Assembly: GCF_040115645.1 (NCBI RefSeq)
Contig: NC_089544.1
Coordinates: 3,658,001-3,722,000 of the forward strand
Direction: 5' to 3'
From: Euwallacea fornicatus
Lineage: Eukaryota > Arthropoda > Insecta > Coleoptera > Curculionidae
Length of the DNA stretch: 64,000 nucleotides
This document shows, in pieces, positions 46,901 through 58,904 of this stretch. How positions within the stretch are numbered: the first letter of the stretch is position 1; each line of letters begins with the position of its first letter. A model generated the notes under the pieces. The model did no database searches. It saw only the letters and a program-made list of their open reading frames with translations, and had not been told where the DNA came from. Position numbers and translations under genes: made by a program.

Positions 46901-48353
46901 GATATAATTATAATAGCTCCACTTCATCGGAAAGGAAACATAAACTAATATGGCCAGAATTAAATTAATGTTACCAACTAAAATATGCCGAACGCAGTCT
47001 TTTCGTCGGTATATGCTCGAAAGTGTGTTTAAAAATCACAAATGCAAATCACAACTTAAGATTTTAAAGAAATGTTTTCTTTAAACTAACACCGTGCTAT
47101 AAAACGTATATAATTTTGATACATTGAGGTTAGCATTCGATTCTTTGTGAATATCAAAACCCACATAATATTGCACCATCAACAACGTGCAATATGAACA
47201 ATTATATTTCTAAAGGTATTTCCGCGATGTTATGAATTACGATGAGACAAGTTTAAATATAAAACGATAAACCTTTTCTAGTTAAGACTCTTTTACCCGA
47301 GCTTACAATTTACAGCACTGAATATAGCAATGGTGGATAACCTTAGCAATTTGACCTATTTGTTTGCACATTGTATTTATACAATGCATTAACTGCAAAG
47401 AAAAAAATGTACTTCGAATAGGTTAGGTAATATTCATGAATCTGTATGAACCAATGACATCAGTTCATACCAACAAGTTTTGTTGATATATCAAACAATT
47501 CAAAATGCACTATTACGTGGGTTTCCTGCTTGCTTCAGTGCAGACTGCTTGAATACTGAACTCAGTAATAAGGATTATGAAAAGCACCTTTACAATACAA
47601 TCTATTAAAAGCTGATATTCCTCTAGATTTTACTTTTTAAACATACACTGTACATTGAACAACACTATATAAATATCTTTTCAACACTTTGGGCTCGCTG
47701 AATAGAAAATTAGGTTGTTAAAAACCTTAAGTATTACACGATAAACGCGTTATGGGGAATAATTCTATTCACTGTTATGCTATGGTAAAATAATGGTTAA
47801 AAATTACGCAAAATGAACAATCCGTTGATGCGTACGCTGAAGTACGCTCATTCTCTTTAAGTACAATGAAATACTCGAAGTTGAGCCAATAGTACTTCAC
47901 AAAACTTCATCCATAAGGATTTTTTCGGGTGTCTGAACAGATAGCCTTTAATACTGACTAGCTGAGGTTCTTTAGTAAGTAGGTGCCTGAAATTCTGACG
48001 GACCTAAAATCGATATTCTATGAAAACATTGCAAAATTAGAACATTGAGATGTTTTGAGAGTTGACGTAGACACTAAGAATTTGAAAGAAGGAATTAGAA
48101 ATGCCGAAAAAACTTCCATATAAAGTTCAAAAATTGTCAATTTTCATTGCAAAAATGAACATAAATTATATGAAAATTACAATGTCTTAAAAGTGTCCTT
48201 TTAGAGTTTTAATTTTACTATAAAAGGCCGGTAAGTTTTGAAGTAATTTTCTCTATATGTGATCTATTTTCAAAAGATTCCAAAACTAGTATAAATAAAT
48301 ATTTGCTCTTTTTTAATTTTTGTTTAAAAAGAGTAAACCTAAAGATTTTAGGG
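43988..48353. other. Long intergenic region, no gene seen
   Basis: About 4.4 kb between the convergent 3' ends of the G-alpha and synaptogyrin genes. Very AT-rich, with an (ATT)n microsatellite near 45360 and a lone transposon-end-like TATAGGGTAGTC at about 45846. Part may be synaptogyrin 3' UTR or a further 3' exon. No frame with recognisable content. Confidence 0.5.
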
Positions 48354-50608
48354 TTAATAGTTACCTCTTGGATTAGGGCCAGCGGAAAAGGGAGGTTCTT
48401 GATAGTGCTGATCAGTATCAGGCCCCCCAGGATAAGAAGGATATGCCGTTTGCATATTATCAGACTCAAAATTGCTAGCGAAAGCGGCATCGGCACCTTG
48501 TTTGAATCTTTGGAAGGCCAAGAATGCGCTCGCGGCCTATTTAATAATATAAGACATTGTTAAGTGGAAAAATGTTTCTTAATTGGTATTTTACTATAAC
48601 TTATTTAATATTCACGTAAAAAGCTACCAAACACTTTCAGAAAACTCACCACAGAATGCAATAAAAATTACATGAGACAACCCAACATTTTGTTTTACCA
48701 TGAACTTACCCAAGCAAAAATTGAAAAGAAAGAAAACGCTATAGCAGCTCTAACGTTGCTAATCCCAATTCCAGAAGGTGGATTGTCAGCTTTAGCCCAC
48801 TGGTCACACAAATACCAAAAGCCAACAAAGTACAGGAAAGCCCAAAAGCCTAAAAAAATTTTGCTTAATTTATACGCTATTTTCAGTTAAAGGTTAACGA
48901 AGACTTGTTATTAACGAAATATCAGTGTCGACATCCACATAATGATATTTCTATGATTCGGAAATGTTTCTGTGCATATTTTATGAACTCGAAACGTTAT
49001 TGTAAGTAATAGTTATTTGTGTGTTTTATATAGGGGCCATGCAAACGCCCATAAATATAGATTTGATCAATTGGGGAAAAATATGCACGTTTTACTTATC
49101 CCTATTAAATCTAGCAAAAACCAACTAGAGCCGTACTAAAAAGTAAAGTGAATGTTGTCATTTATTATCATAAATATATTGGAAATATATCATCTACATT
49201 TTTTCTGACTAGCACCATCAGTACCTTAGAGATACCTCTCAGATATCTTAGGGCTCACAGTTAAATACTTACCAGAAAATCCAAGATCAGCCAAAACATA
49301 ATGTTTCCGAGTTTTTACAGAAGACATTTGCTCAAAAAGGTATTCACCCACTAGAAACCCCATACTAGCCAAGAAAGCTATTACACTTATCCCCACACCA
49401 TAGTTGCAAGCATTTGTGTCACCGTTGTACAGGCATGTCAACTTTTTGTTTGGTCCCATAGGTTGCCATCCTTGGGAAGAAATGCAACTAAAGACTATAA
49501 TGGCAAACAGCTGAAACAGAATGCATTTTGTTGGAACAGAAATATTTTTACTTTCAAAAACCTCAAAAATTTATTTGTTGCAACTCAATAGATGTGAAAT
49601 TTTTGAGCGTATTTTAGTGTTGCAAAATTAATTTTTCATGGTACAGAGACTGACAGACTAAGATTTTTAAAGCAGATAAGTCAATAATATCAATTAGAGT
49701 TAGTTCAAGGCATTAAAGGAATTAATGGTGATTTACATAAATCTGTGAAATTTAATTATTAGATTCATTGCTCAAGGTCAACATTTTCCATTTATGGTTT
49801 ATTTAACAATAAAATGCAATGATGTGAAAAAAAATCTTAAAAATATCCCAATGGAGTCTGAGGGTTGTATAATTAATTTGAATCAGTTATTCTTCCCTCT
49901 ATCACTTTACCATAATTATACACTAATAATTATTTATTAAAGCATTACAGATGGAATTACAAAGAAATAATTTTCTATTATTGACGGCACATCCTACACA
50001 AATCATTGTTGAAACTCTGGGTCATGAGTTAATTTTATTATATACCTAACTGTTCAACAAATCTTCACACAAGTTCTATTGCCTCTAATTTGAGTAATGT
50101 TAGTCCAGATTTTGACGCAATATAGATAACAAGAGTACGACTATAAAAGTTTTTGTATATAGATATTTAATCAGGGCGAGATGGGGACCTTCCTTCAACA
50201 CCAAATATTTATTTTACACGTTTGCATACAGGGGCAATAAAATAATAGGGAGCTTAATAGTTCTGATACAATACGAAATACCTTTTTAAAGATGAATTAA
50301 AATCGCAATATCTAGCTCAGTTCTTGAGATCGATATAAGAAAATTGCCAAAAAATTGTGCACATGGGATTGACCTACATGGGATTTTTGAAAAATCAATA
50401 CAACCCTCTTCACCTACTGTTACTGTTGATTATAAAGAAACTTGCGTAGAATAAAATCTTTTGGATTGAAATGACAAAGGAAAATTTAAGGGATTATAAA
50501 GCTTACCCAACAAATGGCTCGTAAAATAACTGTAGGTCTTTGGGCAAAGGAAATAGGATCAAAAGCACCCCCGGCTTTGCCACCACCGTACGCTCCGACA
50601 CCCTCCAT
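48354..50608 (-). CDS. synaptogyrin: Synaptogyrin (4 exons, 220 aa)
   Basis: Four-helix MARVEL-domain membrane protein of synaptic and other exocytic vesicles, thought to help vesicle formation and recycling. Exons: 50608-50507, 49510-49273, 48849-48710, 48536-48354; 220 aa (vertebrate family about 190-235). The N-terminus MEGVGAYGGGKAGGAFDP is followed by the family block SFAQRPTVILRAICW. Exon 2 carries the second helix region and CNYGVGISVIAFLASMGFL; exon 3 has FWAFLYFVGFWYLCDQW and ends in FSIFAW; exon 4 is a cytosolic tail with tyrosines (AYPSYPGG). The reading frame ends GNY-stop at 48354-48356, but the GGT is part of a possible donor (AGAGGTAAC), so the gene may instead splice to a further exon ending in a fly-like tail. 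The end is therefore uncertain; the identity is not. Confidence 0.92.
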
Positions 50609-51229
50609 GTTTTGGTTTTGACAATCTGACTGCTGACTGCGACTGCACCGCGTTAGTCAAGTGAAAACTTGGAAACATTAATTTCTGTATTATATTAATT
50701 AATTAGACCAAATCGATGTAAAAAATATTTTAAAATGTAGAAAGTCCTAGAATTATTAATGTTTCAAAATTAATTAAATTACAGGCAAATGTATTAATCC
50801 AATCATTGTTTATACAATGAAAATAAGAATCTTTTGGATTCGTATCGTCACCCACCAGTGGCACAGGAAGTGAAATTTAAAACATTTTTTTAGTCGCTCC
50901 TTTTAAATTTCGAAAACTTACAAAACCAAACGATACGATGTGATAAGTTTTTCTTAGGCCACTTTGTACAGTTTGCTTTTTTTTAAATGAATTTTCCGAC
51001 GTGTTAAGAGCAATCAAACCAAATATGAAAACTCAACGTACGTCTCTGGAATATTGTAAAATGCGCAGTCTCAAATATAATTTTGACTTTCTGTATCCTA
51101 ACCTTAATTACTGATTTAAATTTCAAAAGTTGTAAACACATGGAAACCCCTGTATTTGTTAAAATTATTTTTCTTAAACTTGCGAGACAATTCAACTTGC
51201 TATTTCATAAGTAACACTTAATACATAAA
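50609..51229. other. Intergenic, divergent promoters
   Basis: Shared upstream region of synaptogyrin (minus) and the CCDC137-like gene (plus). No promoter element recognised with confidence. Confidence 0.45.
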
Positions 51230-53030
51230 ATGGGACGTAAAATACCAGGTAAGAAGCATAGAGGGGTGAAAGATCCTGAGAAGCAACAAGCAGAAAGATT
51301 TGCAAAGTACGTAAATAAATGAAATTCACTTTTTCTTTTCAATACTTTACACATACAAGTACACTATTTTAGAATTAAAGATAAAGTAAATATACCTCCT
51401 TCAAATCCTGATGATCAGCAAATCTCTAGCTCCCTTAAGAGGATCATTGACCTGAAAAACAAAGTGAAGCAAGGTTTTTATAATAAAAGAAAAAAAAAGA
51501 CTAAAAATAACATGAAACTGAACGACGAGGGGTTGAAACAGAAGAAGTTTAAAGGTAGACCTGAAAAACCCATACCAAAATTTGAACAAATGCCTGGAGA
51601 GTCTGATCGGAAATTTAAACGTAGAGTGGATATGATATGTGCAGATTATCTTAAGGAAAGTGCATTTGAAAATAAATATCATGTGGACATTACGAGAAAT
51701 ATTGAAGGTGAAGTAAGTAATTTAAAAAAATCCATTAATACAGAATATTTGCCAAAACTTTTGAAAGTAAATATTGTGTTTCCAGTGTTAATACTAAAAA
51801 AAAACCTTGTTCAAAAGTTGACAATGAATGTTGCTTCTGTGTGGAGGAGTTTTAAAGCAGTTAACTAGAAAACATTTCTTTGACATCATTATTTTCTTTA
51901 GGTTGATGGAGTTGTGAAAAGACCAAAAGATGAATTGGAATTATTGGTGAAAAAACTAAAAAAGGAGAAGAAAACAAAGAAAACTAAGTCTGGCAAAAAA
52001 AATTCATTACAAAACCAAGAGGAAAATAGAAAATTAACAAAATCTCAAAAATGGGCTATGAAAAAACAGGATAAAAAACAAAAGAAAATATTTGAAACTA
52101 GTGAAGACCATAATTTCTTGCCACAAAAGGAACAACTTAGGTTTGGGGAAGTTGCACATGCACCTCCTATTTTAGTTGTCCCAAAAAAAGCTGCAAAGTC
52201 TCAAGGAGTAGCTAGGGTAAGTTTAAGAAAATCTTTTAATTTAAGATAGATCACTGAAGCAATCTGTCTAAAATACACAAAAATAAAAGAGAAGGATGAA
52301 ACATATTTTGACACATGATTGGGGGTAATATGTAATTTTTATAAAAATATAATTTTTTTTAAATAATAATTTTTATAAAAGCCCTCTACCTTAAAGAAGT
52401 TAAGAGGTCAGGTACTTGCATCAAGAATGCCGACGATTTAATATAGAAACTGAAGTAAATATATACTTAAATACCATAGATAGAAAAACTATGAAAGTTT
52501 TGCTTGTAAAAGGCTACATGTAAAAAATATCAAGTAATAAATGATTTTGAATGTACAATACTCAAAAAACCAATGATCGAGAATATCGACTATCATGCCG
52601 TTTCAGGTTTTAATTAATAAATTAGAGTTTTATATTATATTAATAACATAGCTGCCTCATTTAAAAAATAGCATTTTGGCTCGTATTGTTGAATATTTGA
52701 TTACTAAGGCATCAGAAATGAAGCGCCCACTTCAAAATTCGTGGTATGACCTCGGCAGATCACTGAAATATATCGATATAAAATTTATTTTAGCCCGGCG
52801 AAAAACAGTTACTTCTTAAAGCAATTCTTCCAAGAACTTCTAAAACTAGTACGCAGACTAGTAAACTGAATGAAAAAGGTGTTTCCGAGACATCAAAACT
52901 CATAAACAAAAAAGGCAAGCGAAAAGATTTGCCAAATGCCCTTAGAAGACAATTGGACAAACAACAAAAGGAGATTATTGAAGCTTACAAAGCTTTAAAA
53001 TCGAAGAAAATAAAAGCTGTAGTTAAGTAG
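51230..53030 (+). CDS. CCDC137-like basic nucleolar protein (4 exons, 322 aa)
   Basis: Exons: 51230-51306, 51373-51712, 51902-52216, 52794-53030; 322 aa, about a third Lys/Arg and Glu. Features in order: basic start MGRKIPGKKHRGVKDPEKQQ; a lysine-rich segment with NKRKKKTKNNMKL; a conserved core PIPKFEQMPGESDRKFKRRV (vertebrate CCDC137 has KFKQKPGESERSF); a charged coiled-coil-like stretch (ELELLVKKLKKEKKTKKTK); then RFGEVAHAPPILVVPKKA, matching the FGEVVMQPPTLT block; and a basic C-terminal helix (LRRQLDKQQKEIIEAYKALK). Human CCDC137 is a chromatin and nucleolus-associated protein; the precise function is unclear. Poly(A) signal AATAAA at 53061-53066. Confidence 0.85.
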
Positions 53031-54055
53031 TATTATTTTTTTTACCCTTGGGTGTTTTGAAATAAAACGTTTCGTTAGTAAAGTGGATTTATTAAATTTT
53101 AGTTTTGCCCACTTACAATGCATTTTGATATGAAAATAAAAACAGTAACTCTATAACTATTTAACAATCTTAAAATAACTTATATTCTACCTGAGACAGG
53201 CACAAAAATCACAGAACAGTTTAATTAACATCCGCGTGTCACATTTGAGTTTATACAATGAAACTAGACAACTAGATGAAAAAAATTAGAAGTTCAAGTA
53301 GAGTATGCAAATGATTTGGAAACTGTTTAAAAATACTTAGAAATGAAAACGTTCAGCGGAAATAGAAAAAAAAATTATCATTATATAAATCAAACTTTGT
53401 GAAAACTCGAAACGTACACAAAATGAAAATTCGTTTCTAATAAAAAGCACCATAGTTTCTAACTTGCTATTAACAAAAAATTAATTCAAACAAAAAACAA
53501 ATATCATCGAAATGTTTTGCGATATGTTTTGGGTTTGCAGATTTTAGTTTTACATCGCATACTTTTCATAAAAGTTAAACAAATCAAGAAAAGTTTAACA
53601 TGAAACAGTATAGAATGCGTTCATTCGAGTTTTCAAAAAAATAATAAGTATCTTTAAGGACACCTTAACTGTGATAAAGGTTTACCTCCAACTGGCTAAA
53701 TTAATAAATACATATTCACATTAATAATGGTGCATCATTATGCATAAATGCAGATTATTAAACTGCAAATACAGAGATTGGTTATTCCATACTCAATGAA
53801 TTTAAGAAAGATGTCATAAACTTAAAGTGAAATGAGGAGACATCGTGCCCTTAGTATTTAAAGTCCATTATTGAACAATGAAAGTTTCATGAACATAAAT
53901 GCAAAATTCTGTGTTAGTAGGTATCTACTAACTGTGATATACTGGCAAATTAGCAAACAACTAGAGCAATTATTAAACTTAGTCGTAAACACCGTTTATG
54001 TTTTAACTTTGTCCTAATGACACTTTTGAGATCCAGACATCGTAAGAAAGCGTAA
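53031..54055. other. Intergenic, convergent 3' ends
   Basis: 3' flanks of the CCDC137-like gene (plus) and the innexin gene (minus). AT-rich, nothing recognised beyond the poly(A) signal at 53061. Confidence 0.55.
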
Positions 54056-56114
54056 CTACAAATCTAGTGAAATATCGGCTTTAATGTGCAAATAATCGTG
54101 AATCGAAAGCAATAGTTCTTTATAAATAATAGGATTGATGTTTTTCCCAATATTATACAACAAGAAAAATTGTCCATGAGACAGGTATTTTGCCAAAATT
54201 TGCATTTTATTCCTGTTTAAATTGCGAACCTGGGCCATGAGCAGATACATTCGAAAACGCTGAAAACTCAAAAACATAAATCGATATATTAAGGCACTCA
54301 CAGTGACCACAAACATAAATAGAATCCAATACCAAAGAATTAGAAAAAACTTTTCATTTAAAATATTCAGGGGTAGAATGCAGAGCATGTCCCTGGATTC
54401 ATTGGAACCAGAAACTCCATACTTCGTGAAATTACATTTGGCTCTTTTTGGAAAAACGGCGTTGAACGCCATTGGCCATGGTTTGCCCGCTACCTCAAAG
54501 CCGTAACTGAGAAATTTACCTTCTAGGTAGAAGTTCATAAGTACGGTTTGCAGCACCTGTAATTAGTTTAGGTTAGTACTATTTACAACTAATGTGACCT
54601 CATAAATGAAAGAAAAAGATACGTATTCCGTTTTTCCAAAAATAGAAAGGTATATGTAGTTATCAGAAATTTTTAATGCACAATTTCGTAATAATTAAGC
54701 GAGTCCTTACTTTTTGGACACGTTGTATTTATAACACCAACACATATTCAAATATCCACATTCAACTATTTATTTGATGACTGAATTATCCGACCAATTT
54801 CCAAAAGGGGCAATACCACTCCTTATCTCCACGGTCTTGATTTAAAGATACTTACCAAATTGCATAAATTTAAAAATTCACAAAAGGCAAATCTATATGC
54901 GAATACGTCGTGGTTTTCATTGTTTAAGATATAGGACCTCATATGTTCTTTATAAGAGGTTGTCCATTTTTCAGGTACAAAAGGTCCACCTAAGAAATTT
55001 GATGAGTCTAACTTGATATTATCATGATTTATAAGTGAAAAAAAAATGTAATTTGTTTTACCTACAAATATTTAGAAATTATCTGTAAATACTTACAGAG
55101 ATCTCTAAGCATTTCGCCTAATCGATCTCCTTCCCATATTTTCCACAGATATCTAGGGATATAAAATAAGAGTGCCTGTATGCAAAAGAAGAGACAAATC
55201 CATTGATAGTACAGTAAAGAATAACTATCTCTGCCTTGTTCATTTCCTAGTCCATCTAGTTTATTTGAGTGCTTATATTTATCTGAAACAACATGACATA
55301 AAACATACCCAAATTTTCAAGTAGATGATCGATCCAAGACATTAACACAACAATCATTAAATTTAAAAGGAAGTGTTAATTTCGGGGATGACCATTTCAG
55401 TGTGTCATTTGGATGAATCTGAGGAAAGTATTGTGGGCGCTAAAATCCTGTGATTGATGTGGGACTGAAATATACACAAGGTCTTCAGATTGATTCAGTA
55501 GCCTGTAAGTGTTGAGGGGAGTCTTTGTGATAAGAAGGTTTGCTATTTTTAGAAATAGTCAGGATTTCTTATTTTGTAGTTTGTTGATTTCATATTTCAT
55601 ATGCGATTTTGGCATGAGACCATGCATAAAGGTTTTTTGATAAATAGTGAGAAAATATGGTTTCATAATAGTAATGCTTCTGCCTTTTTGAATTATAAAA
55701 ATGTGGATTTCAGAAGGGCAAGAATATAAGATTTTACGATCACAATAACATGGGTTTGAACTACCAGTTAAATTAGGACTGTAGTAGTTGGAAACTGAAA
55801 ACTTAGAATAAGGGTCTCTTGGTCACAATTTAAGAGGTGTTGAATCGTGAATATGATTTAGTAAATAACTTACCGGGAACGGGATCTACCACAATAAAGG
55901 TACTGTACACCCAGCAATAAACATCAAAGTATTCTTTATTGGTATCTGAATCACACAATATGGGATCTCCGAAATACTGTTTGCTGGAAAGGAGGATGGA
56001 GAACACAATTAGAATTATTACCGAAAATCTGTAATGTAACTTGAATACATTGTTGTCGGTACGAACTTTCTCGCCTTTAACGAGATTTTTAAAATCTTTT
56101 AGAAAATCGTGCAT
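54056..56114 (-). CDS. Innexin gap-junction protein (4 exons, 353 aa)
   Basis: Subunit of invertebrate gap junctions or hemichannels in the plasma membrane. Exons: 56114-55874, 55282-55097, 54989-54856, 54556-54056. Four membrane helices: FSVIILIVFSILLSSKQY (TM1); the family signature YYQW at 105-108 and FFCIQALLFYIPRYLWK (TM2); FAFCEFLNLCNLVLQTVLMN (TM3); and FFLILWYWILFMFVVTVSAL (TM4). Extracellular cysteines are present in loop 1 (PILCD, VYCWVYS) and loop 2 (AKCNFTKYG, MLCILPLNI). The motifs DNNVFKLHYRF and GKNINPIIYKE are as in fly Inx2. The protein is more divergent than Inx2, with a shortened loop 1 and a tail ending SLDL; the exact innexin orthologue (perhaps Inx7-like) is not decided. 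An alternative upstream Met at 56234 in a longer frame is less likely, because the family begins shortly before the DNNVF block. Confidence 0.93.
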
Positions 56115-58904
56115 TTTTGCCCAGGAAACATTCAAATATATCTTTTTTAAGGAGACCAAATAACCGAAGTGCGCTCTTTTAACCGATAAACGAACGACCA
56201 ATGAATGACCGATTTTTTTGATTATGATTGACAAGCTTTAGAGCATGCGCATAAAAAGCGGGATTTTGTGGAATCATTCCGAGTCATTCGAATAACAGTT
56301 TGTCTCACTCTAACTTGAGAAAAATGAAGGTTAAAACCAAAGCTTTAGAACCACTGGGTGTAGCAAACAATTTCCGGCATTCCAGAAAAAAATTAGTCCT
56401 CTTTTTTTAAGGAATGTAAGTGCCGGATACCGTCTACCTAAATCAGAAACATTGGTTCATTTGAAAGCAAAAAATGGGTTTATTTTATTCAAAATCGCAT
56501 AAAAAAGTTACCACTTTTTACACTGATTTTGCTATCAAAAAAGTTTTTTATAGATCAAATATTTATTGCACGCCACCGGTTGTTGAAGGGTGTTCGGTAT
56601 TCGTCGTTTAAGCTATAATAAATCTCGTCTTAATGTAAAGATTATAAAGTCAATAGAAAGTCTGATAGTGGTGTTTCTTACAAAATGAAGAAACTTGTGA
56701 ATAGAGGTGACATTTTTGCAGATTGTAGGCAGATGGCATGGCAATTCTTTAGTTTCAATGGGGAAACCCGGAGGGTTACAGGTCAGTACGATTGCTTGAA
56801 TTTTGTTTAAAGTACTTGAGAAGCGCTATTTTATACGAATTGAACATTAAAACTTGTTGTATAACTCTATTTTTGACTTTGAGAACAGGTTTAAGACTAG
56901 GATTTGATATATATGACTATATAACTAATATAGGCATGTACCAGGATTTGAGATATAACTCAAATAAACCAGAAACAAAAAAATTTAAGCCGCAAATATG
57001 TTAAAAATCTTTTAAACATTTCTGATATGACGCTTCATAATGTGATATTATAAGAGTGAAATAAATCCTCTAAATTGTCAAGAATCCATCTTAACATAGA
57101 CATTTCGACAATTTGGCGAAGACAAAGTTCTCTCAACATTATTTATACATTTAGAACTGGCGATAAGTGAACAACCAACATTCCTAAAATCTGTAAATGC
57201 CTTCCAATTCAGAAGTCTACACTCTATCAAAAACACTCCCAAGTGAACTCCCAATGAATTCCCTACTGAAATTTTCTTGCCACTTCTGATAGAAGTTCAT
57301 TTAATAAGACTGTCCAAGATTCAATTACAATTAACTTATAATAAACTCATCAGCTGCGGCCATAAATGCGATAAACCTGAAAATATTGATGAAGTAAGGA
57401 TACAATTATAACTGAATGTGAACTTGCAATCTGAGTTACGCTGCAAAATTCAGCAGGGAAATTCTATTTCAACTTTGCCCATTGTAAAGCTGTTCTCGGA
57501 GATTATTTCCTACATCTATTTGGTAAAATTGTTATTTCAGTCTTTGAATGTGTGAAACGTTATATTGTTTGTTGAGTTGATAAGTGAAAAATTAAGTTTT
57601 TCACGGAACTAGAGAGTCGCACAAAGGGAGTTGCGGCAGTTTTTTTTTAATTTTGAGATCATATTTTTGCACGTATCCGTTTTTCCGATTTTAAAAGCTC
57701 TGCACGATGAAGGTCTCGATGTCTTCTATGATGCTATACAAACCGAGATGCAACATCTCTTCTCGCTTCTGAGACGTAGGGTTACATTAGCACCTACTAA
57801 TACAAAAAGCTCACTTATATTGGTTTAGTCCGTTCGCCCAAAGTGAACTCATTTAAAAAGCATTATTTTTTTTAAGAATTTTATATTTCAACAAAAATGT
57901 AAACATATAAAACAAACATATACAATTAAATTAACAATGTTATAATTACTTCTTATAGGGAACGCCTATTAATGACTATCAACATCTAAACTCTAATATG
58001 AAAGAAATGGATGTGCCAGGTGTGTCTCTCATTCGGTTTGATTTGGTTATTGAAATAGGTATGGGTGGCGATATATGCCCATTTGATCCGGCCGAATATT
58101 GAACACCCAGTACATTAATTTAGTTAAGCCACATTATTTTCCTTAATAAAATATTTAATATGTACTACATTCTATTGTTGCTACTCTTACCAATGTTATT
58201 CAAGTATTTCCTATGTAGTGTATGCATGTTTGATTATTATTGTTATGTCAAAATTTTAATTAGAGATTCTTCCCTAATTTAAATTTGTTATAAATAAATC
58301 ATTAGAACTTCACTGTAACTTGTCCTTTATATTACATACTTAAATCTCTGAAGAACAATGGTTTCTCTCTGAGACATCGAAGTGATAAACGGTCAATTTT
58401 AATAATAATAGTTAGATATATGTATGCTATTAAAGAGATGATGGGTATTATTTGGTGCAAATTGTCTATTATAAAACATCTAATACAAAATTACTATATT
58501 CAGTACTTTTTCAAAGTGGTTCCCAAATTCCATTTTATTACTACACCTAGGCTATAGACTGATTTCACTTTTGATATGGTTCAATTTAGTTTTACCAACC
58601 AAAAACTTGGATCTATCAAGTTAAAATAGTTCCTATTAAGGGATAAATCACATAGACCGTAATACTATACTGATTAAATAATATAACTGATATTTTACGA
58701 TAATGATAGGTCTTCTCTTAAGTATTTCTATACGCTTGATATGACATGAGTTAATGATATTTATATGGAGTAATTATTCGCAATAAGAAAAATTATTGTA
58801 CTGTTTAATATCTAAAATCTATTTTTTATCATTACATTTAATATTAAACTTTACTCTAAACTTAATTAGACGCTTAACACATTTAGGAAAAAAAATTTGG
58901 TGCC
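56115..58904. other. Intergenic, innexin upstream region
   Basis: Upstream of the innexin gene, then AT-rich sequence. Small open frames at 56792-57004 and 57631-57828 show no recognisable content. Nothing else supported. Confidence 0.5.
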
